This document shows, in pieces, positions 1 through 10,025 of a DNA stretch of 38,430 nt. This DNA comes from Thermosynechococcus sp. M46_R2017_013 (GTDB taxonomy: Bacteria; Cyanobacteriota; Cyanobacteriia; Thermosynechococcales; Thermosynechococcaceae). The notes beneath the pieces were generated by a model, which saw nothing but the letters and a program-made list of their open reading frames with translations, had not been told where the DNA came from and searched no databases. The position numbers and the translations under genes are program-made. The stretch lies in assembly GCA_015296025.1 (NCBI GenBank), contig DVDZ01000005.1, positions 1 through 38,430 on the forward strand. The letters run 5' to 3'. How positions within the stretch are numbered: the first letter of the stretch is position 1; each line of letters opens with the position of its first letter.

Positions 1-2
1 AT

Positions 3-848
3 CACCTGCTGTGGCTAGGCCCTTTTTTGGCGGATGTCGGTGCCCAGACGCCTTTTTTCTATATCTTCCGCGAGCGAGAGTACATCTACGATCTGTTTGA
101 AGCGGCAACAGGGATGCGCTTCATCAACAACAACTACTTCCGCATAGGGGGAGTGGCCGCTGACCTCACCTATGGCTGGGTAACCAAGTGCCGTGATTTT
201 TGTGATTACTTCCTGCCCAAGGTGGATGAGTACGAGCGCCTCATCACCAACAACCCTATCTTTGTACGGCGCTTACAGGGTGTGGGCAAAATTAGTCGTG
301 AGGATGCCATCAATTGGGGGCTATCTGGGCCAATGCTCCGTGCCTCCGGGGTGAAGTGGGATCTGCGCAAGGTGGATCACTACGAGTGTTATGACGACTT
401 TGACTGGGATGTACCCGTGGCCACAGAAGGCGATTGCCTTGCCCGCTATATTGTCCGTATTCAAGAAATGCGCGAATCGGTGAAGATCATTCGCCAAGCC
501 TTGGATGGCCTCCCTGGCGGTCCCTACGAAAACCTAGAAGCCAAGCGAATGCTAGAGGGCGCCAAGTCAGAGTGGAATAGCTTCGACTACCAGTACCTTG
601 GCAAAAAGCTTGCCCCCACGTTCAAGATTCCCAAAGGGGAGCACTATGTGCGCGTTGAATCGGGGAAAGGGGAGCTAGGGATTTACCTGATTGGGGACGA
701 TAACGTCTTCCCTTGGCGCTGGAAGATTCGACCACCAGATTTTAACAATCTGCAAGTGCTGCCACAGTTGCTGAAGGGAATGAAAGTGGCGGATATTGTT
801 GCTATCCTTGGCAGTATCGATGTGATTATGGGATCTGTTGATCGCTAG
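3..848 (+). CDS. ndhH: NAD(P)H-quinone oxidoreductase subunit H, 5'-truncated by the window start
   Basis: Frame is open from base 3 ([26 protein letters not shown]...). Matches the NdhH/NuoD family ([24 protein letters not shown]). The TTG start at 27 in the ORF track is an artefact of truncation. Confidence 0.95.
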   Translation, partial: HLLWLGPFLADVGAQTPFFYIFREREYIYDLFEAATGMRFINNNYFRIGGVAADLTYGWVTKCRDFCDYFLPKVDEYERLITNNPIFVRRLQGVGKISREDAINWGLSGPMLRASGVKWDLRKVDHYECYDDFDWDVPVATEGDCLARYIVRIQEMRESVKIIRQALDGLPGGPYENLEAKRMLEGAKSEWNSFDYQYLGKKLAPTFKIPKGEHYVRVESGKGELGIYLIGDDNVFPWRWKIRPPDFNNLQVLPQLLKGMKVADIVAILGSIDVIMGSVDR

Positions 849-889
849 AAAATGTGCTGCAACTTTTTATGCCACAAGGGGAGGCAGCT

Positions 890-1480
890 ATGGCTGTACA
901 ACGATTATTCTTCACCTCCACAAACTTCAGCGGCCTCTTGAATGACCGGTTTTGGCAAAATGTATGGCCACTGCCGCCCCAAAATCAATTGAAACGAGGT
1001 GCGCTGGTTCCCGATGGGGAATTACCCGCTGTAGGCTTGAACACGCCTGTACGCCTTTCGGCTGTGTGGCAAGAGCAACCGCTTCTGCTGGTGTTTACTC
1101 GTATCTTTACAGAGCATCAATACTGCCCACTGTGTTATCCCTATCTCAAAACCTTGAATGAAAACTATGAGACGTTTCAAGGCAAAGGAGTGGCTGTACT
1201 GGTGGTGACTAGTACTGATGCCCAGCAAAGCGAGAAAGTTAAGACAGATATGGGCTTAAAGATGCCTCTGCTCTATGACCCCAGTTGCCACCTCTTTCGT
1301 CAGTACCGCACTGGCCAAGCCTTGGGGGCACCGCTACCTGCGCAGTTTCTGATTGATCGAGAAGGCAAGCTCCGCTACAAGCATCTCTTCTCATTTCTAG
1401 AACCCAATGCTGCCCTAGGGCGCTTGTTTCAGGAAATTGATGTTTTAGTTAATGGGGCAACAGTCGCCCCAGCAGCCTAG
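890..1480 (+). CDS. Peroxiredoxin-like (AhpC/TSA/redoxin fold) protein with a CPLC motif
   Basis: 208-aa ORF from 854, with a likely ATG at 890. Thioredoxin-fold pattern: LLVFTRIFTEHQYCPLCYPYLKTL ... VAVLVVTST ... PAQFLIDREGKLRYKH. Confidence 0.75.
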   Translation: MAVQRLFFTSTNFSGLLNDRFWQNVWPLPPQNQLKRGALVPDGELPAVGLNTPVRLSAVWQEQPLLLVFTRIFTEHQYCPLCYPYLKTLNENYETFQGKGVAVLVVTSTDAQQSEKVKTDMGLKMPLLYDPSCHLFRQYRTGQALGAPLPAQFLIDREGKLRYKHLFSFLEPNAALGRLFQEIDVLVNGATVAPAA

Positions 1481-1518
1481 GGGCATCAAAACTCGCTAGG
1501 ATAATAAGGTATCTTTTT

Positions 1519-1592
1519 GGGGCTGTAGCTCAGTCGGATAGAGCGAGCGCCTCCTAAGCGCTAGGCCGTGCGTTCAAATCGCACCAGTCCCG
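1519..1592 (+). tRNA. tRNA-Arg (anticodon CCT)
   Basis: Full cloverleaf: acceptor GGGGCTG/CAGTCCC, D arm GCTC..GAGC, anticodon stem AGCGC/GCGCT with loop CTCCTAA, T arm GTGCG TTCAAAT CGCAC, discriminator G. Confidence 0.95.
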
Positions 1593-1643
1593 TTCTTACC
1601 CTTAAAATAAAAAGCAAATCTTTTTGCCGTTAGTTTTGCAACT

Positions 1644-3032
1644 GTGATAGAGCGATCGCCCCCGAATTCTCTCCTAAGGGAACTTCAAGGCACAATTGAG
1701 GACCTTGAGGACTATCAAAGCGCCCTGAGCTATCAAGCCGCCAAGCGTGCCCTTGAAAAATTACTGCTCGAATGCAAAGCTACTGGAACTGAAAAAGCTC
1801 CCCTTGCCCGCGCGATCGCTGATCTTGAAGAAATGCTCGACAAACTCCACCACGGTGTGGTGCACATTGCTGTCTTTGGCATGGTGGGGCGGGGAAAATC
1901 TTCCCTGTTGAATGCGCTGCTGGGGGAACCCTACTTTGCCACAGGTCCTATTCATGGTGTCACTCAAGAAGAAAGCAGTGTTCTTTGGCAAATCTCTGCA
2001 GCCCAGCGGGGCAATCCTATTCGCCTGATTGATACCCCCGGGTTGGACGAAGTCAATGGGGCAGCACGGGAACAGCTAGCGCGGGAGGTGGCTGCCCAAG
2101 CGGATTTGATTCTCTTTGTGATTGCCGGAGACTTGACCCGTCTCGAATACCAAGCCCTCAGTGAGTTACGGCAGGCAGGAAAGCCAATGATTCTGGTCTT
2201 TAACAAAGTGGATCAGTATCCGGAGGCCGATCGCGAGGCGATTTATATTAAAATCCGCGATGAACGTGTCAAAGCACTTCTTTCCCCCGAAGAAATTGTC
2301 ATGGTGGCAGCAGCCCCCCTTGTGCCCCAAGTGCAGCGGGATAGCCAAGGACGGGTTCAGGTGAAAATGACCGTTGGTGCTCCCCAAGTGGAACCCCTAA
2401 AACAAAAGATCTTGGAAGTGCTACAGCGGGAAGGGAAAGCCCTGATTGCCCTCAATTCAATGCTCTTTGCCAACAAGGTGAGTGAAGAATTGGCCCGCTA
2501 CAAGCTGGCCTTGCGAGATCAGGAGGCCAACCAACTGATTTGGAAAGGAGCAGTGACCAAGGCGCTGGCGATCGCCCTTAACCCCATCACCGTGCTGGAT
2601 ATGGTCAGCAGTGCTGTTATTGACTTGACGACAATTCAACTGCTCTCGCGGCTGTACGACATTGAACTCACAGACGCAGGCGCCAAGGATCTGCTCCAAA
2701 CCATTGCCCTTGCCATGGGCAGCATTAGCTTAGGGGAATTTGCCGTCAATTTGGGACTGAGTTCCCTCAAAGGACTATTGGGATTGGCTACCCCTGTAAG
2801 CGGCGGCATTGCCCTTGGCCCTTACCTCTCTGTGGCTATGACCCAAGCAGGGATTGCTGGCTTGTCTTCCTACACGATGGGGCAAGTGGCCAAAACCTAC
2901 TTTGCCAACGGTGCAGGCTGGGGTTCTGCAGGGCCAAAAACCGTCGTCCGGCAAATCCTCAGTCAACTGGATCAGCGCCATATCCTCAATCGGCTGAAGT
3001 TGGAAATTCAGCAGCAGTTGTACCCCAGTTGA
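1644..3032 (+). CDS. Era/dynamin-like GTPase with C-terminal DUF697-type membrane region
   Basis: G1 GMVGRGKSSLLNAL, G3 DTPGLDE, G4 NKVD; hydrophobic C-terminal region. GTG start. Confidence 0.85.
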   Translation: MIERSPPNSLLRELQGTIEDLEDYQSALSYQAAKRALEKLLLECKATGTEKAPLARAIADLEEMLDKLHHGVVHIAVFGMVGRGKSSLLNALLGEPYFATGPIHGVTQEESSVLWQISAAQRGNPIRLIDTPGLDEVNGAAREQLAREVAAQADLILFVIAGDLTRLEYQALSELRQAGKPMILVFNKVDQYPEADREAIYIKIRDERVKALLSPEEIVMVAAAPLVPQVQRDSQGRVQVKMTVGAPQVEPLKQKILEVLQREGKALIALNSMLFANKVSEELARYKLALRDQEANQLIWKGAVTKALAIALNPITVLDMVSSAVIDLTTIQLLSRLYDIELTDAGAKDLLQTIALAMGSISLGEFAVNLGLSSLKGLLGLATPVSGGIALGPYLSVAMTQAGIAGLSSYTMGQVAKTYFANGAGWGSAGPKTVVRQILSQLDQRHILNRLKLEIQQQLYPS

Positions 3033-4272
3033 GCGTTCCTTGGGCAAGACGGGCTGCCCCATAGGCGGCCTCAGTGTGAGGTGAAATGGCCACCGGCACC
3101 CTTAGGTATTGCTGACGCAGCGCTAACCATGCTCGATTACGCGCACCCCCTCCAGCTGTCCAAACCCGTTTTAGGGGTGAGGCACCCAAATGCTGTAATT
3201 GTGTATAGCCTTGGGCTTCAATGCGACTTAGACTTTCAAGGAGTCCCTGCAAAAAGAGGCGAGGGTCTTCAGGTCGTGGCTCTAGGCGAGGTTCTAGGTG
3301 GGGATCGTTAATGGGGAAGCGTTCACCCCGCTTTAGCAGGGGATAGTAGTCCAAGCCAGTGGGCTGATTGACATCTATTTGGGCACTGAGGCGTTCTAAT
3401 TCCTCTGGGCTAAAAAACTGCGCTAAAATAGCTGCCCCACAGTTGGAGGCGCCCCCCACCAGCCAGCGATCGCCCAAGCGATGACTATAGATGCCTGTTG
3501 CTAAATCCTCTACCCTAGAGGCACTCAAAAGCTTCAGCACAAGGGTTGATCCCAAGGATGTTACCGCCTCGCCCACCTCAGAGGCACCACTGGCTAAAAA
3601 GGCAGCAATGCTATCGGTGGTACCGGCACACACTTGGCACTCTGGAGACAGGCCTAAGTCCGTTGCCGTCACCTTTCCTAGAACCGTACCGGGGGGAACG
3701 ACCTTAGGGAGTAGAGGCTGTAACGGCGCAAGCAGCGGGTGGTTCAACCAGTCAGGGTAAGCTTCCTTTGCCGCGTCATACCCCAACTTCAGGGCATTGT
3801 GCCAGTCGGAAATCCCCAGTTGACCGTGGAGCAAAAAGGCCAGCCAGTCCGCTTGATGTACCAAAACAGCACCGGCGGTTGGATAGTGGCTTTGGAGCCA
3901 CAACAGCTTGGCTAGACTACTCGTAGCACTGAGGACAAGGTGATCTGCGGCTAAAATCTGCCGTAGCGGTTGAAGGTGAGCTTGGGCGCGATCGTCGTTG
4001 TAAAGAAGAACAGGTGAGCAGGGTTGCCCCTGAGCATCACAGAGGAAAACGGTACTAGAGGTGGCATCAATGGCAATCCGCTGAATTTGCTGACGAATAG
4101 CCCTCGGAATATCGAAAGTCAATGCCCGTAGCGTCGCTGCCCATTCTTGGGGCTGATCGGGTTGGTGAAGCGGACGACGGGATGTGGCCAGAATGTTGCC
4201 TTCAGGATCAATGGCGATCGCCCGCGCCCCTGAGGTACCAAAATCAATCCCCAAGGTGGTAGTCATCGCCAA
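2986..4272 (-). CDS. FGGY-family carbohydrate kinase (D-ribulose/xylulose kinase-like)
   Basis: GIDFGTSGARAIAID at the N-terminus, CAGTTDSIAAFLASGA, and WTAGGGARNRAW near the C-terminus: FGGY kinase motifs. Confidence 0.85.
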   Translation of the reverse strand: MAMTTTLGIDFGTSGARAIAIDPEGNILATSRRPLHQPDQPQEWAATLRALTFDIPRAIRQQIQRIAIDATSSTVFLCDAQGQPCSPVLLYNDDRAQAHLQPLRQILAADHLVLSATSSLAKLLWLQSHYPTAGAVLVHQADWLAFLLHGQLGISDWHNALKLGYDAAKEAYPDWLNHPLLAPLQPLLPKVVPPGTVLGKVTATDLGLSPECQVCAGTTDSIAAFLASGASEVGEAVTSLGSTLVLKLLSASRVEDLATGIYSHRLGDRWLVGGASNCGAAILAQFFSPEELERLSAQIDVNQPTGLDYYPLLKRGERFPINDPHLEPRLEPRPEDPRLFLQGLLESLSRIEAQGYTQLQHLGASPLKRVWTAGGGARNRAWLALRQQYLRVPVAISPHTEAAYGAARLAQGTLNWGTTAAEFPTSAD

Positions 4273-4275
4273 TAA

Positions 4276-4755
4276 CTATTGCAGCAGCGTAAAGAGCTGG
4301 CTATCCAGCTCATAACCAAACATGGCAGCCATTCCCTTGATCTTTTCAGCCGCAGGATAGCCCTGTCCCTGAAGCCACTGCCAAAGGGTAAACACCTTAG
4401 TCATTACAAAAATATCGAGGGCTTGCGGGTTGAAGATAATGCCCTGCTGCGGATGAAATTCGTGGGGTACGAGCATTGCCCCATAACGCACGAGTTCTCC
4501 CACCGACCAATCCAGTACGTAGGGCAGCCATGGGTAGGAGACATCGGCACGAATGAACCAGAGGCGCACGGGTGGCAATTCCGAAAGTTCTAGATCAGGT
4601 GCATCCGCTGGCCGGGGATAGTCAATCTTAAAGCGCAGGGCTTGGTGATGCTCTAAAAGCCGCTGCTGTGCAATTAGGGGATTGAGGACATTTTGCAGGG
4701 GAGATAAGTCCAGACGATCAATCTGATCTGGTGTTAACTCGATCGCGATCGCCAC
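4276..4755 (-). CDS. CRR6-like protein (NDH-1 assembly/NdhI maturation factor family)
   Basis: 159-aa ORF resembling cyanobacterial/plastid CRR6 (VRLWFIRADVSYPWLPYVLDWSVGELVRYGAMLVPHEFHPQQGIIFNPQALDIFVMTKVF). Confidence 0.75.
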   Translation of the reverse strand: MAIAIELTPDQIDRLDLSPLQNVLNPLIAQQRLLEHHQALRFKIDYPRPADAPDLELSELPPVRLWFIRADVSYPWLPYVLDWSVGELVRYGAMLVPHEFHPQQGIIFNPQALDIFVMTKVFTLWQWLQGQGYPAAEKIKGMAAMFGYELDSQLFTLLQ

Positions 4756-4783
4756 TCTCTATCTCTCCCCAGCAGCTAGTAAC

Positions 4784-5059
4784 TTAGAGAACCTGCTGGA
4801 CTTCAGCAATTTCGGGAATGGATTCCTTTAATTTGCGCTCAATGCCCATGCGTAGCGTCATCATTGAACTGGGGCAGGAACCGCAGGCACCCTGTAACCG
4901 TAGCCGTACCACAGGTCCTTCAATTTCCACAAGTTCGACATTACCGCCATCGGCCATTAGATAGGGGCGGAGTTCATCAAGGACTTTTTCGACGTTTTCT
5001 TGACTCAATTCAAGGGTTGCAGCCATTGTTACTGTCCTTGGCATATCGTTCACATTCAT
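4784..5059 (-). CDS. nfuA: NifU-like Fe-S scaffold (NfuA C-terminal domain type)
   Basis: [55 protein letters not shown] domain with CxxC. Confidence 0.9.
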   Translation of the reverse strand: MNVNDMPRTVTMAATLELSQENVEKVLDELRPYLMADGGNVELVEIEGPVVRLRLQGACGSCPSSMMTLRMGIERKLKESIPEIAEVQQVL

Positions 5060-5206
5060 CCTTAGTTTAGCATTTACAGGAGCGATCGCCCCTTGGGAAT
5101 TGCAAAGGGTGGCAATGGATCTGGCTCTAGGGAAATCTCTTAAACAGTGTTAGGAACAGCAACGCTCAAGGATACAATATTAGCTTGGTGAACTGCACGG
5201 TAGGAC

Positions 5207-5764
5207 ATGATTTCCAGTAATGATTTTCGCCCCGGTGTAAGTATTGAGCTTGATGGTGCCGTTTGGCGAGTCGTTGAGTTTTTGCACGTCAAACCGGGTA
5301 AAGGCTCGGCCTTTGTGCGTACAAAGCTAAAGAATGTGCAAACGGGCAACGTGATTGAGCGCACATTCCGTGCTGGCGAGACCGTTCCCCAAGCCACCCT
5401 TGAAAAACGCACGATGCAGCATACCTATAAAGACGGTGAAGACTATGTCTTTATGGACATGGAAAGTTATGAAGAGGCTCGCCTCACCGCTGCCCAAATT
5501 GGCGATCGCGCCAAGTATCTTAAAGAAGGCATGGAAGTCAATATCGTTAAATGGGGTGAGCAAGTGCTTGAGGTAGAGCTACCCAACTCCGTTGTTTTAG
5601 AAGTGGTGCAAACCGATCCGGGGGTCAAAGGGGATACCGCCACTGGTGGATCAAAACCCGCCATTGTCGAAACCGGTGCCCAAGTCATGGTACCGTTGTT
5701 TATCTCCGTAGGCGAGCGGATTCGCATTGATACTCGCTCAGATACGTATCTTGGCCGCGAATAG
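5207..5764 (+). CDS. efp: Translation elongation factor P
   Basis: Whole-length EF-P pattern ([44 protein letters not shown] ... [13 protein letters not shown]). Confidence 0.97.
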   Translation: MISSNDFRPGVSIELDGAVWRVVEFLHVKPGKGSAFVRTKLKNVQTGNVIERTFRAGETVPQATLEKRTMQHTYKDGEDYVFMDMESYEEARLTAAQIGDRAKYLKEGMEVNIVKWGEQVLEVELPNSVVLEVVQTDPGVKGDTATGGSKPAIVETGAQVMVPLFISVGERIRIDTRSDTYLGRE

Positions 5765-5769
5765 GAGTA

Positions 5770-6255
5770 ATGGGTGTGGAGCTTGACCTCAACCAAGTGC
5801 GCGAACTGCTATTAATGTTTGACCAAACCAGCGTCACTGAACTCAGCCTTAAGAGTGGCGAACTGGAACTACAACTCCGTAAGCGTGAGCAGATCAGTAG
5901 TAATGCCCCTGTGGTTGTGGCTCCAGCTCCTCCCTCGGCCATCACCCCCACCCCTGCCCCTGCTCCACCTGTGACCCCCGATCCAGAACCAACGCCACCC
6001 CCTGCTAACCGCAAAACCGTGGATATTGTGGCGCCAATGGTAGGAACGTTTTATCGTGCCCCCGCTCCCGATGAACCCCCCTTTGTCGAAGTGGGCGACA
6101 TAGTTAAAAAAGGCCAAGTGGTTTGCATCATTGAAGCCATGAAGCTGATGAACGAAATTGAAGCCGAAGTCAATGGCCAAGTGGTGGAAATTCTGGTGCA
6201 AAATGCTGAACCAATTGAGTACGGTCAAACCTTAATGCGCATTTTGCCTAACTAA
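5770..6255 (+). CDS. accB: Biotin carboxyl carrier protein of acetyl-CoA carboxylase
   Basis: C-terminal biotinyl motif EAMKLMNEIEAEVNGQVVEIL, central Pro/Ala linker, directly downstream of efp. Confidence 0.97.
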   Translation: MGVELDLNQVRELLLMFDQTSVTELSLKSGELELQLRKREQISSNAPVVVAPAPPSAITPTPAPAPPVTPDPEPTPPPANRKTVDIVAPMVGTFYRAPAPDEPPFVEVGDIVKKGQVVCIIEAMKLMNEIEAEVNGQVVEILVQNAEPIEYGQTLMRILPN

Positions 6256-6430
6256 ATAGATATTGTTTGGTAGCAAAAAGAGGCAGGTACTAGTTGCAAA
6301 GATATGTTAAGCATTGAGGAGTTTAAGACCAATAATTCAATGCTTTCAAGTCTTCGCGCTCTTGCCGAGACCCTAATTGAAAAATTAAAATTTAGGAATA
6401 TCTACCACCACTGCCCGACGAGGTTGGCCT

Positions 6431-8239
6431 GTGCAAGCAACTGGAGCATACATTCTTATTGATACCCTATGCCGTCACGGCGTTAAGCATGTTTTTGGCT
6501 ATCCCGGTGGAGCAATTTTACCAATTTACGATGAACTTTATCGTGCTGAGTCCCAGGGAATGATTCAGCACATTTTGGTGCGCCACGAACAGGGGGCAGC
6601 CCACGCCGCTGATGGCTACGCCCGTGCCACAGGCCAAGTGGGAGTTTGTTTTGGCACTTCAGGACCAGGGGCAACCAATTTAGTGACAGGCATTGCCACC
6701 GCCCACATGGACTCCATTCCCCTGCTGGTGATCACGGGTCAAGTGCCTCGCTCTGCCATTGGCACCGATGCCTTTCAGGAAACAGATATTTTTGGCATTA
6801 CCCTGCCTATTGTCAAGCACTCCTATGTCGTGCGCGCCGCCAAGGAGATGGCACGCATTATTACTGAGGCGATCTACATTGCCACCACCGGTCGCCCAGG
6901 GCCTGTGCTTGTGGATATTCCCAAGGATGTGGGACTAGAAGTCTGTGAGTACGAACCCCTCGAGCCGGGTCAGGTCAAGCTGCGGGGCTACCGTCCCACC
7001 ATTCGCGGCAATGCCCGTCAAGTTGCCCAAGCTGTTCAACTGATTCGTGAGGCCAAACGCCCCTTACTTTATGTGGGGGGGGGCGCAATTACAGCGGGCG
7101 CCCATGAAGAAGTGCTCAAATTAGCAGAGCTATTCCAGATTCCTGTAACCACAACCCTGATGGGGAAGGGGGCATTTCCTGAGTCTCATCCCCTTTCTGT
7201 GGGCATGCTGGGAATGCATGGCACTGCCTATGCCAACTTTGCCGTCAGTGAATGTGATCTGCTCATTGCTGTGGGGGCGCGGTTTGACGATCGCGTAACG
7301 GGTAAGCTCGACGAATTTGCTGCCCGTGCCAAGGTAATTCACATTGACATTGATCCTGCGGAAGTGGGCAAAAACCGTGTGCCTGATGTGCCAATTGTGG
7401 GTAGTGTTAAACCCGTCCTCCAGCAACTACTCAAGCATATTGAAGAGAGTGGTGAAGCCGTTGTACCCGCCACCCAAGCTTGGCTAGAGCGGATTAAGGT
7501 CTGGAAAGAGGATTATCCCCTCGTTGTCCCCCAACCTAGTGGTGAACTCTCGCCCCAAGAGGTGATTGTTGCCTTTGGTCGTCATGCCCCCGATGCCTAC
7601 TACACCACCGATGTGGGTCAACACCAGATGTGGGCGGCACAATTCCTGAAAAATGGCCCTCGGCGTTGGATTTCCAGTGCGGGCCTAGGCACAATGGGCT
7701 TTGGTCTGCCGGCGGCAATGGGAGTGAAAGTGGCACGGCCAGATCAACAGGTGATTTGTATTAGCGGCGATGCCAGTTTCCAGATGAATTCCCAAGAGTT
7801 GGCAACACTGGCTCAATATGGTATTGCCGTCAAGACGGTGATTATTAACAATTTCTGGCAGGGAATGGTGCGGCAGTGGCAACAGGCTTTCTACGAGGAA
7901 CGCTACTCCCATTCCAATATGGCCAAGGGGATGCCCGATTTTGTGAAATTGGCGGAAGCCTACGGGATTAGGGGGTTGCGGGTGAGCGATCGCCACAATT
8001 TGGATGCTATTGTCGAAGAGGTCTTAGCCTACGATGGTCCTGTGCTCCTAGATGCCCACGTGACTCGCGACGAAAACTGCTATCCAATGGTTGCCCCTGG
8101 TAAGCCCAATTCGCAAATGCTGGGTTTGCCGGAACGCAAGGTGCTCGAGAAGGCTGCTGAATTGATCTACTGTGCCAACTGTGGGGCAAAAACCATCTCT
8201 ACCCATCGCTTTTGTCCAGAGTGTGGCAGTAAACTCTAA
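6431..8239 (+). CDS. ilvB: Acetolactate synthase large subunit with C-terminal zinc-ribbon-like tail
   Basis: TPP-enzyme signature ([29 protein letters not shown]) and [16 protein letters not shown]-terminus ends [23 protein letters not shown]. Confidence 0.96.
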   Translation: MQATGAYILIDTLCRHGVKHVFGYPGGAILPIYDELYRAESQGMIQHILVRHEQGAAHAADGYARATGQVGVCFGTSGPGATNLVTGIATAHMDSIPLLVITGQVPRSAIGTDAFQETDIFGITLPIVKHSYVVRAAKEMARIITEAIYIATTGRPGPVLVDIPKDVGLEVCEYEPLEPGQVKLRGYRPTIRGNARQVAQAVQLIREAKRPLLYVGGGAITAGAHEEVLKLAELFQIPVTTTLMGKGAFPESHPLSVGMLGMHGTAYANFAVSECDLLIAVGARFDDRVTGKLDEFAARAKVIHIDIDPAEVGKNRVPDVPIVGSVKPVLQQLLKHIEESGEAVVPATQAWLERIKVWKEDYPLVVPQPSGELSPQEVIVAFGRHAPDAYYTTDVGQHQMWAAQFLKNGPRRWISSAGLGTMGFGLPAAMGVKVARPDQQVICISGDASFQMNSQELATLAQYGIAVKTVIINNFWQGMVRQWQQAFYEERYSHSNMAKGMPDFVKLAEAYGIRGLRVSDRHNLDAIVEEVLAYDGPVLLDAHVTRDENCYPMVAPGKPNSQMLGLPERKVLEKAAELIYCANCGAKTISTHRFCPECGSKL

Positions 8240-9405
8240 ACTTTGGGGCACCCTTGAGCAAACAATCGCCTCGGCAGCGGCTGACGAAAATGAAAGAGAA
8301 TTGCCTGCTGGCGGCGATCGCGGGGTTCAGGGCCTCGCCCCCACAGGGTCTCGAAGGAAAAAAAAGACACGCCTAGCCCTGAGCGCAGGGCAGCCTCTAC
8401 TTTAGCATCCACAAGTTCAATGGGAACAGGATTGGTACGTAGCCCCGTGAGCACACCGACGGCAGTGGGAATTTTTGCTTGAGCATGAAGGATTTCCAGT
8501 TGAGTTAACTGCTGGACAAAGCTGGGAAGATTGTAGCGATAGACTTGAACAACCACTTCATCAAGGAGCTTTAGGGCGACCCACTGCGGCCAGTCTTGGA
8601 GAAAGCTTTGGTACGCCGTCGGCAGTGTGGTTGGTGATAGAGAGAAAATAGCAGTGGGAAATTCCTGTTTCACCCGCTGCCGCAAACGTTGCACAAAAGC
8701 AGTAAGTTTATCCGCACGCCAGCGCATCCAGTCCGGATCGCGGGGATTGTCGGGAACGGGCTTTTTAGTTTCCTGCTGATAGAGGGCACGAGTGTAGTCA
8801 TCATAGCCAAACTCCACTGGCAGACTGAGGTGGTCATCAAACTGTACACCATCCACTGGGTACTGCCGCAGTACTTCAAGAACAATGTTGGTGAGAAATT
8901 CTTGGACTTGGGGATGAAAGGGATTCATCCAAGCTACTTCTCCAGCCGCCGTCAAGCGAGTGGTTTGACCGTTAATTCCGCGGGTGAGCCAGTCGGGATG
9001 GGCAAGGGCGAGTTCTGAGGTTTCTGGCACCATGAAGCCAAATTCAAACCAAGGAATCACCAACAGATGACGGCAGTGAGCTTGCTGTGTCAGTTCTGCG
9101 AGAATGTCGTAATCTTGAATCCCCCGTAGCACAAAGGGCTGGATACCTAGATTTTTGGCCGTGGCACTAGGGAAACTAACATAGCCGGAGTTCCAGACAA
9201 CGGGGTAGAGGGTGTTGAAGTTCAGCCGCTGTAGCTCATTGAGGGCTGCCTGCAACTGAGGGCGATCGCGGAGGATTGGGAAGTCGTTTTTGGTTAGCCA
9301 GACACCGCGGATGAAGGCCGAGTTTTGTGCCTGTATCGGCCAAATCGTCCAACAAAGACTCCAAAAGAAGAGAATGAACAACCACCAAATGCGATGACGC
9401 AGCAT
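8236..9405 (-). CDS. Family-10 glycosylhydrolase-like (GHL10/DUF187-type) protein with signal peptide
   Basis: Hydrophobic N-terminus ([20 protein letters not shown]) followed by [16 protein letters not shown] ... [20 protein letters not shown] ... [13 protein letters not shown]. Confidence 0.8.
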   Translation of the reverse strand: MLRHRIWWLFILFFWSLCWTIWPIQAQNSAFIRGVWLTKNDFPILRDRPQLQAALNELQRLNFNTLYPVVWNSGYVSFPSATAKNLGIQPFVLRGIQDYDILAELTQQAHCRHLLVIPWFEFGFMVPETSELALAHPDWLTRGINGQTTRLTAAGEVAWMNPFHPQVQEFLTNIVLEVLRQYPVDGVQFDDHLSLPVEFGYDDYTRALYQQETKKPVPDNPRDPDWMRWRADKLTAFVQRLRQRVKQEFPTAIFSLSPTTLPTAYQSFLQDWPQWVALKLLDEVVVQVYRYNLPSFVQQLTQLEILHAQAKIPTAVGVLTGLRTNPVPIELVDAKVEAALRSGLGVSFFSFETLWGRGPEPRDRRQQAILFHFRQPLPRRLFAQGCPKV

Positions 9406-9408
9406 AGG

Positions 9409-10012
9409 CTACATCCCCAGGGAAGGCAGGTGCCCTGACTCGAAGGGAAAAACTTGGCTACACACAGTCTGCAACAAGACAGGGTCGTGGCTAAAATGTG
9501 ATGCTGGCAGTGGCATCGGCTCTCAAAAACTTGGTTAAGGTACCACAACTCCCTTGATCTAAAAAAGCCGGGGCTTCATCATCAAGAGCCAACGGGGGCG
9601 GTATGGCCAAAACCCCTGCGATCGCCCTCCGGGGTTCTTCTTTTCCCCACAGTTGATGGGGCATGTAATCAACCGAACATTGAATCCCGGTGCTGGCCAA
9701 GGCTGGATGCACTCGCTGCCGCATTTCTGGGATTGGCCAGCCCAAGTTTTCAGGGTCAAAGGCAATATTTTCGGCCACAGTAGCCCCCGTTAATTGATTC
9801 CGCCGAATGTTGCAGTACAACCCTCACCCCTGGTTAAAACCCTCCAGCTACCACTGACTCCCCCAAGCAGGTGGGCGTTCCCCATGGAAAAGGGGTGTTT
9901 TGCCAGAACCACTATTGCCGATGGTACCAAGGCAATTGCCCCCCTTTACCGTCGGAGGGCTCCCTTTAGACAGCGAGGGAATTGCCCCACCATAAACATC
10001 CCTGATTTCTAG
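9409..10012 (-). pseudogene. Degenerate EcfA/CbiO-type ABC transporter ATPase
   Basis: Minus-strand remnants in order over several frames: LEIRDVYGGAIPSLSKGS..., Walker-A-like GTIGNSGSGKTPL, NQLTGATVAENIAFDPENLGWPIPEMRQRV, signature remnant LWGKEEPRRAIAGVLA, Walker-B remnant PLALDDEAPAFLD, then frameshifted H-loop SHDPVLLQTVCSQVFPFESGHLPSLGM*. Confidence 0.85.
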
Positions 10013-10025
10013 CAGGACAGTCAGC

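Noticed and set aside
6304-6460. Short [33 protein letters not shown]... before ilvB as a possible Leu/Ile/Val leader peptide
   Set aside because: No run of Leu/Ile/Val control codons and no attenuator hairpin with T-tract; it runs into ilvB in another frame.
7074-7083. G9 run in ilvB as a frameshift
   Set aside because: The frame is intact through the run ([14 protein letters not shown]); useful only as a control for the other G-tract breaks.
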